DNA of 64,000 nucleotides from Rhynchopus sp. YZ270_cl-10 (Eukaryota > Euglenozoa > Diplonemea > Diplonemida > Diplonemidae), in the NCBI GenBank assembly GCA_964035575.1, contig OZ037892.1:1240001-1304000 (forward strand), written 5' to 3'. The position numbers were made by a program, and so were the translations under genes. The notes beneath the pieces were generated by a model. It had not been told where the DNA came from. It was given only the letters and a program-made list of their open reading frames with translations, and ran no database searches. Below, one piece after another: positions 32,843 through 40,802 of the stretch (its first letter is position 1; each line of letters starts with the position of its first letter).

Positions 32843-33134
32843 CTTTTATTTTCACTTACAATTATGCCCTTTCTTTGTTGGCACTTCTTCTCTTGCCTGT
32901 ACACGCTCTCCCTGCCCCTTCTCTGTTCTCACTTTTCTCTTCCCCTTCCCCTGTCCTCTCTTAACCCTTTAAACACCCTCTTATTGTGTTTCACTTAGAG
33001 CAATGAGGTGGAGCTGATCTGATAGCCTCAGAAACCACATTTTTACCCATACAACACCACAATAAAAACACACAAAAACAAAGTTTTTTTTTCTCGCATT
33101 TTCTCTCTCTCTCTTTCTCTCTCCCCCTAACCCC
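32843..33134. other. Spacer, pyrimidine-rich
   Basis: Strong C/T enrichment from 32870, including a CT run at about 33105-33125. It leads into a CCCCTAACCCCAG acceptor. Confidence 0.5.
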
Positions 33135-33136
33135 AG
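33135..33136 (+). promoter_or_regulatory. Putative trans-splice acceptor for the two-TM protein gene
   Basis: CTCCCCCTAACCCCAG ends at 33136, with a branch-like CTAAC. It lies about 150 nt before ATG 33288, farther than at most other genes, so a nearer AG may be used. Confidence 0.35.
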
Positions 33137-33287
33137 CAGAACACCTATACCTTCAGTCCGCTATCCTCAATTCCGCTTCTCTTCACGCACCTCTGTTTCC
33201 CCCCACCCCATTTCCCCCATCCCCACGACCCCACCCCTATCAGAATATACCCCTCCACACCCCACACACACCCGACAAAATCACACA

Positions 33288-34142
33288 ATGATCCTCCGGA
33301 TAAGACCCACCCCATCAGGTAGAGTGCATAAGACCATGAGACAGAGGCGTTGTGCAGGCGTCACGCTTGGCAAGATCAACCCGATTAAGATGCCTGCCGA
33401 GATCTCTGCAATGCGGCTGGCGACCCTGCAGCGCGACGCATGGCTCGACAGAAAGGCGGAACGCTACCAGGAGCGCTGCCCGCCCTTCTCCTGCGAGGCG
33501 CTGCTTGCGAACCTCCCGCGCCTCAGACTCTACACGCAGGGGCAACGCGAGGCCTCCAAGATCCTCAAGGAGCTCCTCAACACACACAACCCCACCACAG
33601 TCAACTACACCATCACCGACAGCCGCGCCACCTTCCGCATAGGACTCAGAGCGCTCCGCCTCTCGGGCGACCACGACTCCGTGATCAGCTGGATCGTTGG
33701 CCACTTTTTATCTCATAAAATCAATCGATTAGAACTAACAGTATACGGTCTGGCAACATTAGTGCGAAAGAAGATTGTTTCCATTATTGCGGTGTTAGCT
33801 GCCTGCGCGGTGGCGTTGTACGTCTTGCAGGATGAAGTGAAAAAGATGCCCGACGTTGCAGCCAAGGCAGTAGAGGAAGCGGTGGAGGTAGCACAGTCTG
33901 CAGCTGCAACGGCAGGGCTTATAGAAGCCCCGGCACGCACTGTGCAAAGAAACGGCAGACGTGGTGCCAGTTTCCCGCTCTCGAAGGACTACACAGAAGG
34001 AGAGGTCGCCTTCGGTGCAACCATGGGCTACGCCATCCCCACAGCAATGGCTACTCTTGTCTTTGGGCTGCCCGGCGCAGTCTGGTCAGCGTACTGTAGC
34101 ACTGCAGTCTTCCTCTTGTACTCTATTGAAGAGAAGGAGTGA
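33288..34142 (+). CDS. Hypothetical protein with two membrane segments
   Basis: 284 residues, not recognised. The basic N-terminal half (MILRIRPTPSGRVHKTMRQR) has no known motif. A membrane helix lies at about 166-182 (IVSIIAVLAACAVALYV), followed by an Ala/Val-rich amphipathic stretch (about 185-210) and a second hydrophobic block at about 245-278. The basic N-terminus could be a mitochondrial or plastid-type presequence, but this is weak. A short AT-rich patch inside the frame (33703-33760) differs sharply from the GC-rich flanks. A purine-rich tract follows the stop. Confidence 0.6.
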   Translation: MILRIRPTPSGRVHKTMRQRRCAGVTLGKINPIKMPAEISAMRLATLQRDAWLDRKAERYQERCPPFSCEALLANLPRLRLYTQGQREASKILKELLNTHNPTTVNYTITDSRATFRIGLRALRLSGDHDSVISWIVGHFLSHKINRLELTVYGLATLVRKKIVSIIAVLAACAVALYVLQDEVKKMPDVAAKAVEEAVEVAQSAAATAGLIEAPARTVQRNGRRGASFPLSKDYTEGEVAFGATMGYAIPTAMATLVFGLPGAVWSAYCSTAVFLLYSIEEKE

Positions 34143-34472
34143 AATGTTGAGAAAAATGAAAAAGAAGAAAAAAAAAAAAAAAACGGAATTTTGAGTGATT
34201 TCATTGTTTCCCCCCTAAATAAGGTGCTCACCTTGGTGTCATCTGCCATCCTAGCTATAAAAAAATGGGTGACATTTTTCAAAGCCTCTTTTTTGGGGGA
34301 CCAAGCGAAAAAGAAAATGGAGGGGGGTAGGGTAGGAGGGGGGAGGCATGTGTACGGATACATTGCACTGATGTGCATATCTAGTGCATTCTGTGGAGGT
34401 TCTCAAAAAAAAAGTGTGTATCATTTTTGCGTCCGTTTCTGTGTTCCCTATCCCTTATTACCATTTTCCCAC

Positions 34473-34474
34473 AG
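34473..34474 (+). promoter_or_regulatory. Putative trans-splice acceptor for the C2/Ubl gene
   Basis: Pyrimidine tract TATCCCTTATTACC...TTTTCCCACAG ends 48 nt before ATG 34523. Confidence 0.45.
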
Positions 34475-34522
34475 TGCACGCTTTTTGGGGGGTGTATCCT
34501 CTGTTCCCCTCTCGTTGCCACA

Positions 34523-37500
34523 ATGTCAAAGCTTGCGATAAAGCTTGTGAGCGGTGCCTCCGTGAAGGGGAAGTACCTGAAGCGAAGTGAGGCGGCGATT
34601 ATGACAAATCCGAAGTTGGTTGTTGAGTTTGCGAAGAAGGTTGTCGGCCAGAGCGAGAAGGTGGACAAGACACGTGACCCGGAGTGGAACCAGGACCTCG
34701 AAGTTGCGCTGCCTGCCGATGCACGCTCCTCGCAGAAGATGACACTCAAGGTCGTGCACGCAAACAACTACGGCGGGGAGGAGCTCTCCGTAGGGTACAT
34801 CAAGGTGGCCCTGGGCGACAGCGATGGCACACCCAAGACACTGCACCTGCTCTCGGAGGAGACGCACGAAGAGCACGGTGGCACGCTCAGCATCGGGTGG
34901 CTGTTCACGGCAGCCCCCAAGGAGGAGAAGCCGGCGGTGGCGGAGGTGCAGTCCCCTGTGAAGGAAGGTGGTGATGGTGGTGTGGACCCACACAAGGCGC
35001 GTGCCACAATGCTGCGCGAGATGGAGGCGGAGGACCAGTCGCAGCACATCGCTGCTATGGACGCGTTGTTGAAGAATAGTCGTGCCGCGTTGTCGGAGAC
35101 AGCGGGTCTGCCGCAGCAGCAGCAGCAGCAGCAGGAGCAGCAACCAGGAGCACAGCAGCTGCCGTTACAGCAGTCGCCACATCAACAGTTCCAGCAGCAG
35201 CAACCATTGCAGGGGCAGTCGCCACAGCAGCAACCCTTCCAACAGCCACTGCAGCAACAACAACTCTTTCAGCCGTCACCGCAACAGCACCCACTCCAGC
35301 AGCAGCAGCAGCAACTACCGTTCCAACAGCAACAGCAGCCGTTTCAACAACCGTCTCCACAGCAGCACCCACTCCAGCAGCAACAACAACTTCAACAGCA
35401 GCAGCCGTTTCAACAACCATCGCCACAGCAGCACCCACTCCAGCAGCAGCAGCAGCAACTTCCGTTCCAACAGCAGCAGCAGCCTTTTCAACAACCGTCC
35501 CCACAGCAGCACCCACTTCAACAGCAACAACAACCGTTCCAACAGCCACAGCAGCAACAGCCTTTTCAACAGCCGTCCCCACAGCAGCACCCACTCCAAC
35601 AACCCTTCCAACAGGAGGTCGTAGCTGAGAAGCGCACTGCTGTGCCAGAGGCGCAGCCACAACCCCAGCCGACAGAGCACGTCGTAACACAGCCACAGCC
35701 ACACCCACCCACCCAGGCAGTGCCGACCACCACCACACCGACAATCCCCACAGAGACAGTCCTGCAGGAGGCTCCCCCTCCTTCTGAGACACCGCTCGCT
35801 GTGACGACAACAACACCGAAGTCGAAGGGGCGCCCGCCTGCTTCACCTAACGCTGCTGCTGTGCGGGAGGAACGCGTCGTACAGCGCATTGACCACGCAG
35901 TACGGTCGCCCACTGCCGCAGACCGCGAGAAGCCTAAGGATCCTAAAGAGCCGGTACGACATGAAAGGGTGCGGCGGACGAACTCACTGCGGGCCTCTTT
36001 GACGAAGGCTGTGGAGCGCGACATCATCGCCGCAGCTGAGGTGGGCAGCGAGCCGCCGGACTCACCGTTCCGCGTCTCATCGATACAACGCCAGACGACG
36101 GCGACCTCCATACAACGCAACGTCAGCATCACCGAGCCGCTCAGCTCACGGCACCCACCAAAAGACCTACAAAACCGGATCACAGCCCTGCTCGCCCAGA
36201 AGGACGACGCTGTGCGCGAAGAACGCTACCTCGATGCACAACGCCTCAAGGTCGACATCGATGCGTTGCGTGCAAGCGACACGCCAGACCACATCCCCAC
36301 CACACCGCATCGTGGCCAGCCCAATGCGAAAACCACAAAGGTTGTCGAGCCCGGCGCGCAAATCAAAACCACCTGCCGCCTTGAACTGGCCAGTGGCAAA
36401 ACCATTGAAAGCGGCTCCAAAGGAGAGGTCGTTCGTGTCCCTGGCAAGGCGGCTGTTGTGCAGTTCCCCGAATCAGGAGTCTGCTTTGCCGCAGACCTAC
36501 CCGATGTGGAGCCCATCAAACAGCCGGTGCCAGCGAAGCTTGAAGGACTGCCCTCCGCAGTGGCGAAGGAAGCTGCCTTCAGACAGGCCGTGTCAGACGC
36601 GCTGGTGGAGACGGCGTTCAGGAAGGGCGGGCCTGTGCGGTCGACGCGGCTGATAGAGTTTGGCAACGGGAAGTTTGTGGACAAAAACAGTCTCGGTGTT
36701 GCCGTCAAGGTGCCCGGTGTTGCTGCTGTGCTGAAGGTGGATGGGGCAACGTTTCCTGCAGACACAGCAGACTTTGAGTTGATCGATGCGACAGCGCCAC
36801 GCAGTGCAGAGTCTTCACCTCGCGCAGCTTCCACCTCTACACACATACCCTGGGTGGATGTGCCCACCACTGCCGTGCTTGCAACACCCAATGGGCCAAA
36901 TGGGGCAAACAGCAATGTGGAAGCGGAGATCACGCAGCGTGCAGAGGTGTCGACTGCGCATATTCCGTTGGAGGCAACAGTGCCGACGATCCCAGAGGGT
37001 GACGCCTTTTATGTGAAGGTCTCTGGTGTGCAGCCTGGTGAGTTGATCGTCTCAGAGGTGGGGCAGAACGACACCGTGCTGCGGCTGAAGAAGGCGCTGC
37101 AGCGCTACAGCCGCGCGCCGCCTGCGTCGCAGTGTTTAACGCAGGAGCTCATGAACGGCAGTGTTGTCATGCTCGACAACCGCCGCACGCTGTTGAGCTA
37201 CGACATCCGCGCTGGCGACGTTCTTGCCTTCTCTCTGCCTACCGGGGCGTTGCCACTTAATATCCGTCTTCCTAACGGAAAGACGGCACGCATATCAGGC
37301 ATGTCTCACGACGACACAATACTCGCTTTGAAACGCCGCGTCCACGAGGTAGCAAACATACCAATCTCCCGACAGCGGCTGCTTCTGTCTACTGGCGAAG
37401 AGCTGCTTGAGCGGAAGACCCTTTCTGCAAGCGGCATCGTTGCTGGGAGCGAGGTTGTTGTTGTAGAGAACGACCGTCTGCGCACACCGGTGTCGCGTGT

Positions 37501-38137
37501 GGAGGCGCTACGTATTGCCGTTGTAGACCACACTGGGCATCCGGAGGCACGCACCTACGGCCGCTCGTTGCCACTACACTGCTGTGCAGACGACACAGTC
37601 AGCACCGCAAAGCGTTGGCTTGGCGGGCGAATGGGTGTCCCTCCGCACACCCTTGCCCTGCACCACAACGGTGCACCACTGCGCGAAAACCTCCGCATGC
37701 GGCAGGTCCTCAAAGCTGGCGCATCCGGCCTCACTGTAGTCTTCAAGGCAGCAGCATCCGTCGCCACCACAACCCCCCTGCACAAACAGATGGCAGACAT
37801 GCACAGTGCGGTTGGTGTGCTGTCACAACGGGGCGAAGCCTTGGAGAGAGGGTACGAAGGGTTTGTGTCCCCTTCGGTGAGGAGGTCCGCGTCGGGGGGG
37901 AGGTCGCTTGGTGGTGGTGTGAGTGTAGGTGGTGGCAGTGTGACAAGCCTTCCCCGCAGGGAGCTGTCGTACCAAGGCGCGTCGTCGGCACGCAGACACG
38001 CCACGTCGGCAAACCCATCCCCCAGGGCGGGTGCGTTGTCATCTTCTGCACAAACCTTTCGGTCGCACTCCCCTGGTACATTCCCATACAACCCTGTGAG
38101 TCATTCGAAAGCATCGCCAAGGACAGCGTATTATTAG
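34523..38137 (+). CDS. C2 - polyGln/Pro - UVR - SH3-like - ubiquitin-like scaffold protein
   Basis: 1204 residues from ATG 34523; upstream in-frame codons from 34427 are spacer. Residues about 1-125 form a C2-like domain (KLAIKLVSGASVKGKY, NPKLVVEF, DPEWNQDLEVALP). Residues about 195-365 are a Gln/Pro low-complexity tract with the motif PFQQPSPQQHPLQQQ repeated. A UVR-like helix hairpin lies at about 546-580 (LLAQKDDAVREERYLDAQRL). Two related SH3-like beta units lie at about 611-666 and 699-756 (RLELASGKTIESG..., RLIEFGNGKFVDKN...). Three tandem ubiquitin-like folds occupy about 828-906, 909-986 and 996-1078 (second: LPNGKTARISGMSHDDTILA). The Ser/Arg-rich tail is disordered. The architecture suggests a membrane-recruited scaffold; no enzyme domain is seen. 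Domain calls are by eye; C2 and Ubl are the firmest. Confidence 0.7.
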   Translation: MSKLAIKLVSGASVKGKYLKRSEAAIMTNPKLVVEFAKKVVGQSEKVDKTRDPEWNQDLEVALPADARSSQKMTLKVVHANNYGGEELSVGYIKVALGDSDGTPKTLHLLSEETHEEHGGTLSIGWLFTAAPKEEKPAVAEVQSPVKEGGDGGVDPHKARATMLREMEAEDQSQHIAAMDALLKNSRAALSETAGLPQQQQQQQEQQPGAQQLPLQQSPHQQFQQQQPLQGQSPQQQPFQQPLQQQQLFQPSPQQHPLQQQQQQLPFQQQQQPFQQPSPQQHPLQQQQQLQQQQPFQQPSPQQHPLQQQQQQLPFQQQQQPFQQPSPQQHPLQQQQQPFQQPQQQQPFQQPSPQQHPLQQPFQQEVVAEKRTAVPEAQPQPQPTEHVVTQPQPHPPTQAVPTTTTPTIPTETVLQEAPPPSETPLAVTTTTPKSKGRPPASPNAAAVREERVVQRIDHAVRSPTAADREKPKDPKEPVRHERVRRTNSLRASLTKAVERDIIAAAEVGSEPPDSPFRVSSIQRQTTATSIQRNVSITEPLSSRHPPKDLQNRITALLAQKDDAVREERYLDAQRLKVDIDALRASDTPDHIPTTPHRGQPNAKTTKVVEPGAQIKTTCRLELASGKTIESGSKGEVVRVPGKAAVVQFPESGVCFAADLPDVEPIKQPVPAKLEGLPSAVAKEAAFRQAVSDALVETAFRKGGPVRSTRLIEFGNGKFVDKNSLGVAVKVPGVAAVLKVDGATFPADTADFELIDATAPRSAESSPRAASTSTHIPWVDVPTTAVLATPNGPNGANSNVEAEITQRAEVSTAHIPLEATVPTIPEGDAFYVKVSGVQPGELIVSEVGQNDTVLRLKKALQRYSRAPPASQCLTQELMNGSVVMLDNRRTLLSYDIRAGDVLAFSLPTGALPLNIRLPNGKTARISGMSHDDTILALKRRVHEVANIPISRQRLLLSTGEELLERKTLSASGIVAGSEVVVVENDRLRTPVSRVEALRIAVVDHTGHPEARTYGRSLPLHCCADDTVSTAKRWLGGRMGVPPHTLALHHNGAPLRENLRMRQVLKAGASGLTVVFKAAASVATTTPLHKQMADMHSAVGVLSQRGEALERGYEGFVSPSVRRSASGGRSLGGGVSVGGGSVTSLPRRELSYQGASSARRHATSANPSPRAGALSSSAQTFRSHSPGTFPYNPVSHSKASPRTAYY
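35112..35618 (+). repeat. CAG/CAA-rich coding repeat
   Basis: In-frame Gln/Pro repeats of about 45-60 bp units inside the scaffold gene. Mixed CAG and CAA codons keep the tract from being a pure triplet array. Confidence 0.9.
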
Positions 38138-38415
38138 TGGGGAGGGGGGAGTGGGAGGGGGAGGGATTAGAGATGATATAGAAAATTGTGTGTGAATGTT
38201 TTGTGTGTGTTGATTTTTTGGGAAGCGAGATTTGCAACCTTTTAAAAAAAAATTTTTGTAAAGAATATGTGAAGTTCATTTTTTAGTAGATTTTTGTTGT
38301 TCTGCAGTTCGAGTTTTATTTTGGTGGTGAACAAACTTTCTTTTTCTTGGTCGGTGTTTGCGTGCACACAGTACTGTACTTATCTCACCCTTTCATTATT
38401 TTTTGAATTTTTCAA

Positions 38416-38457
38416 GGGTGACTAAGCGAGAGGCTGAGGTTCATCTAAAACCCTTTT
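38416..38457 (+). repeat. Family A repeat, copy 8
   Basis: GGGTGACTAAGCGAGAGGC, then TGAGGTTCATCTAAAACCC. The loop is shortened. A decayed B-like tail follows (GGTGCCTGCATT...AACTTCACTTTT, about 38519-38546). Confidence 0.6.
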
Positions 38458-38679
38458 CTTTTTGTTAATGTTGTGCTTTCATCCGGATGGCTGGCATCGT
38501 ACAGTGGGTCAGTCGGGAGGTGCCTGCATTAATAACTTCACTTTTAATGACGTGTATGAAAGATATACTGCATCTTTCAACCTTTGTCTTATTTATCAGA
38601 TGTAAACCACGAAATGGATTGTAGGACTTCATGGTTGGGGTGTCCACCCCCCCCGGTACAGCCGGTCATTTTTGTACCA

Positions 38680-38721
38680 AGGTACACTGTTCACGAGAGG
38701 GCTTTTGTATTTCAAGTCAAC
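38680..38721 (+). repeat. Family D repeat (GGTACACTGTTCACGAGAGG)
   Basis: GTACCAAGGTACACTGTTCA, CGAGAGGGCTTTTGTATTTC. It matches the right arm of the hairpin at 56508-56578 and, more loosely, 57595-57640. Confidence 0.6.
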
Positions 38722-39120
38722 TTTTTCTTTTTTGTAACCACCACTCATTTATGCTGCTGAGGGTCGTACAGTATCCCCCCCCTCAGTAGAACCATTTCTT
38801 TTGTGAAGTCTGTCAATATTTTGCCTTTTTTTGGAGTGTCTAGGAGGGATAGATCCTAACCCACAGTTATATTTCGAAGAGGACTGGCAATCATGTATAA
38901 AAAGCATAAAACGCAATGCCCTATTCTCTCTTCTTGCACCACGACTTAAAAAAAACAAAGAACTCAGACTACTTTAATTCATTTATCCCCCTCCACCTAC
39001 CTGCTCTCTCTCTCTCTTTTACCCTCGCAATTTGTTCCCGTAAGGCGTACTGTACTCCCTTCGCATGGAGGTATACTTTGTGTTTCAAATATTTTTCCCC
39101 AAATCCCCATCTTTCCTAAC

Positions 39121-39122
39121 AG
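39121..39122 (+). promoter_or_regulatory. Putative trans-splice acceptor for the peroxidase gene
   Basis: CCCCATCTTTCCTAACAG, 14 nt before ATG 39137, with branch-like CTAAC directly upstream of the AG. Confidence 0.5.
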
Positions 39123-39136
39123 AGTAACATATAAGC

Positions 39137-39691
39137 ATGACAGCCATGACGACACCCACAACGGTGTTTGATTTTGAGTGGGGTCGTGATATCGATGGGA
39201 ACGACGTGAGTGTGTCCGACCTGCGTGGGAAGGTGCTGCTCATCACCAACGTTGCCTCTGCTTGAGGTTTGACGGAAGCCTCGTACGGCGCTTACCGTGA
39301 GCTCCACGCTAAGTACGCCGACAGAGGCTTAGTCATCGTCGCCTTCCCTTGCAACCAATTCGCAAAGCAGGAGAGCGGCACCAACCCTGAAATCAAGGCC
39401 TTCGCGGCCAAGAAAGGGTTTGAAGGGATGCTGATGGGCAAAATCGACGTGAACGCGTCATTTACCCTGCTGCCCTCGGTGAAGTGCTGCTGCAAAGGCG
39501 ACGCTCACCCGCTGTGGATTTGGCTGCAAAAGGACAAACCAATCGCATGGAACTTCGGAAAGTTTTTGATCGCAAGAGACGGCACCGTCATTAAAAGATT
39601 TGAACCGAAAGAAGGCATCGTCAAGGACACCAAAACTGCGTCCCAAGACATTAAGGATGAGATTGAGAAGGCGCTGGCCCCGATTGCATAA
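39137..39691 (+). CDS. Glutathione peroxidase, selenocysteine-containing (TGA at codon 43)
   Basis: 184 residues if TGA 39263-39265 is read as selenocysteine. The context is NVASA-U-GLTEASYGAY, exactly where GPx enzymes have catalytic Sec or Cys. Other hallmarks: LRGKVLLITNVAS, FPCNQFAKQE with the active-site Gln, and WNFGKFLI with the active-site Trp and Asn. Length and the lack of an oligomerisation loop fit the monomeric GPx4/phospholipid-hydroperoxidase type, which reduces lipid and organic peroxides. No signal peptide is seen; likely cytosolic. It follows a CCTAACAG acceptor by 14 nt. I could not find a convincing SECIS element by eye in 39692-40200; the neatest hairpin there (ACACTTAA/TTGAGTGT, 39774-39799) lacks the needed GA. 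The alternative, a pseudogene with one nonsense codon at the catalytic site, is far less likely. Confidence 0.85.
39263..39265 (+). other. Recoded TGA (selenocysteine) codon
   Basis: In-frame TGA at the catalytic position of glutathione peroxidase, with strong family similarity on both sides in one frame. Confidence 0.8.
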
Positions 39692-40761
39692 AAACATAAA
39701 AAACCCGGTCAAGCTGTAGTTTACATCTTTCCAAAAAAAATAATTTCTTTTTCGCTTTGTCCTCTCTCAAGAGATGACACACTTAAAAGGGGGGAATTGA
39801 GTGTACATGCATGCATCTATTATTCGGTGGAGGATATGCTCTGCTAGCTTCATTCGCCGATGAGTGTATTATTTTTTTGTACCCTTTCATTACCTTTTCA
39901 TGACAGCATTAGAGGGATAAAAGAAGTGGCAATTTATGTTGCAAAAACATTGACAAAAAAAAGATGATGCCAAGATCCCCCTTTTCTGTTCTGCTTGCTC
40001 GTCTACCCTTTTATGTGATACGGCAGTGTACTTAACAGGCAGGGAAAGGGGGGGTGTGAAGCTTGCCTCCGCCTCCCCTTAACAACCCTCCGCAAACACT
40101 GCAATTGTGGATATGCACGGTACATAGCAATGGCAGACTACCAAGGGGAACCTTGCATCATTTTTCGCTTCGTTTTTTTTAATTAGCGTTTTTAGTTCAT
40201 AAAACGCTTCTGGGGTTACATCTCACAAAAAAGAAACTTTCGATTTTTTTTTTGTCCCTTTGTTTTTCACGACGTTCTTTGCCACTCCTTTTTTTTTCCT
40301 TATTTTTCTTACCCCAATATATTTTCCGCTTTTTTTTTTTTTTTTTGGCTTTACGATCAGGCTCTCCGCTAGGATTTCCAATTTTGAAAATATTCTGTTG
40401 ATGGTCCACGTTGGTGGGGTACATGCTTGCGCCGCAGGCGCACGGTACGCAACTTTTTTTTTTACCAACGCCCGATTTTGACTTTTTTGGGACGTTTGAG
40501 CACTCACCTCTCCATATCTTCTTCTCCTGAGCTTTTTTGACAGGTAGAACGGGTCTGAACCACTCAGCAGAACTTTTTTTTTTTTTCTTTTTTTCCCCAT
40601 TTTCAAAAAGTTCTGTTGACAATCAACAGAACTTTAGTACCTAGCGGAGTGACTGTTTACGATTCTCCTCAAAAATTACCAAAAGCGATTCTTCTGCCTC
40701 ATATATTTTTCTCCCCCTCCTCCCCTTCTCAATACTCATCTCCATCCTTCCTTCTCTCCAC
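39692..40761. other. Intergenic, no gene seen
   Basis: T-rich. A SECIS is expected in the first few hundred bases but is not identified. Imperfect inverted words AAAAGTTCTGTTGAC and AATCAACAGAACTTT occur near 40606-40634. It becomes C/T-rich from 40700. Confidence 0.5.
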
Positions 40762-40763
40762 AG
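40762..40763 (+). promoter_or_regulatory. Putative trans-splice acceptor for the DUF4116 gene
   Basis: CCTTCCTTCTCTCCACAG, 39 nt before ATG 40803. Confidence 0.5.
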
Positions 40764-40802
40764 GCGGAAACGCAACCCGAATTTTGTTTTGTTCAAAAGC
40801 AC

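Larger units (their letters stand above)
38138..39120. other. Intergenic with repeats
   Basis: Family A copy at 38416-38457, family D at 38680-38721, a CT run near 39003-39017. No gene seen. Confidence 0.55.

Noticed and set aside
35055-35846. 263-codon minus frame over the Gln repeat
   Set aside because: Ala/Val repeats are the complement of CAG/CAA codons.
39137-39265. TGA in the peroxidase as an ordinary stop
   Set aside because: It sits exactly at the catalytic Sec/Cys site with intact family sequence on both sides.
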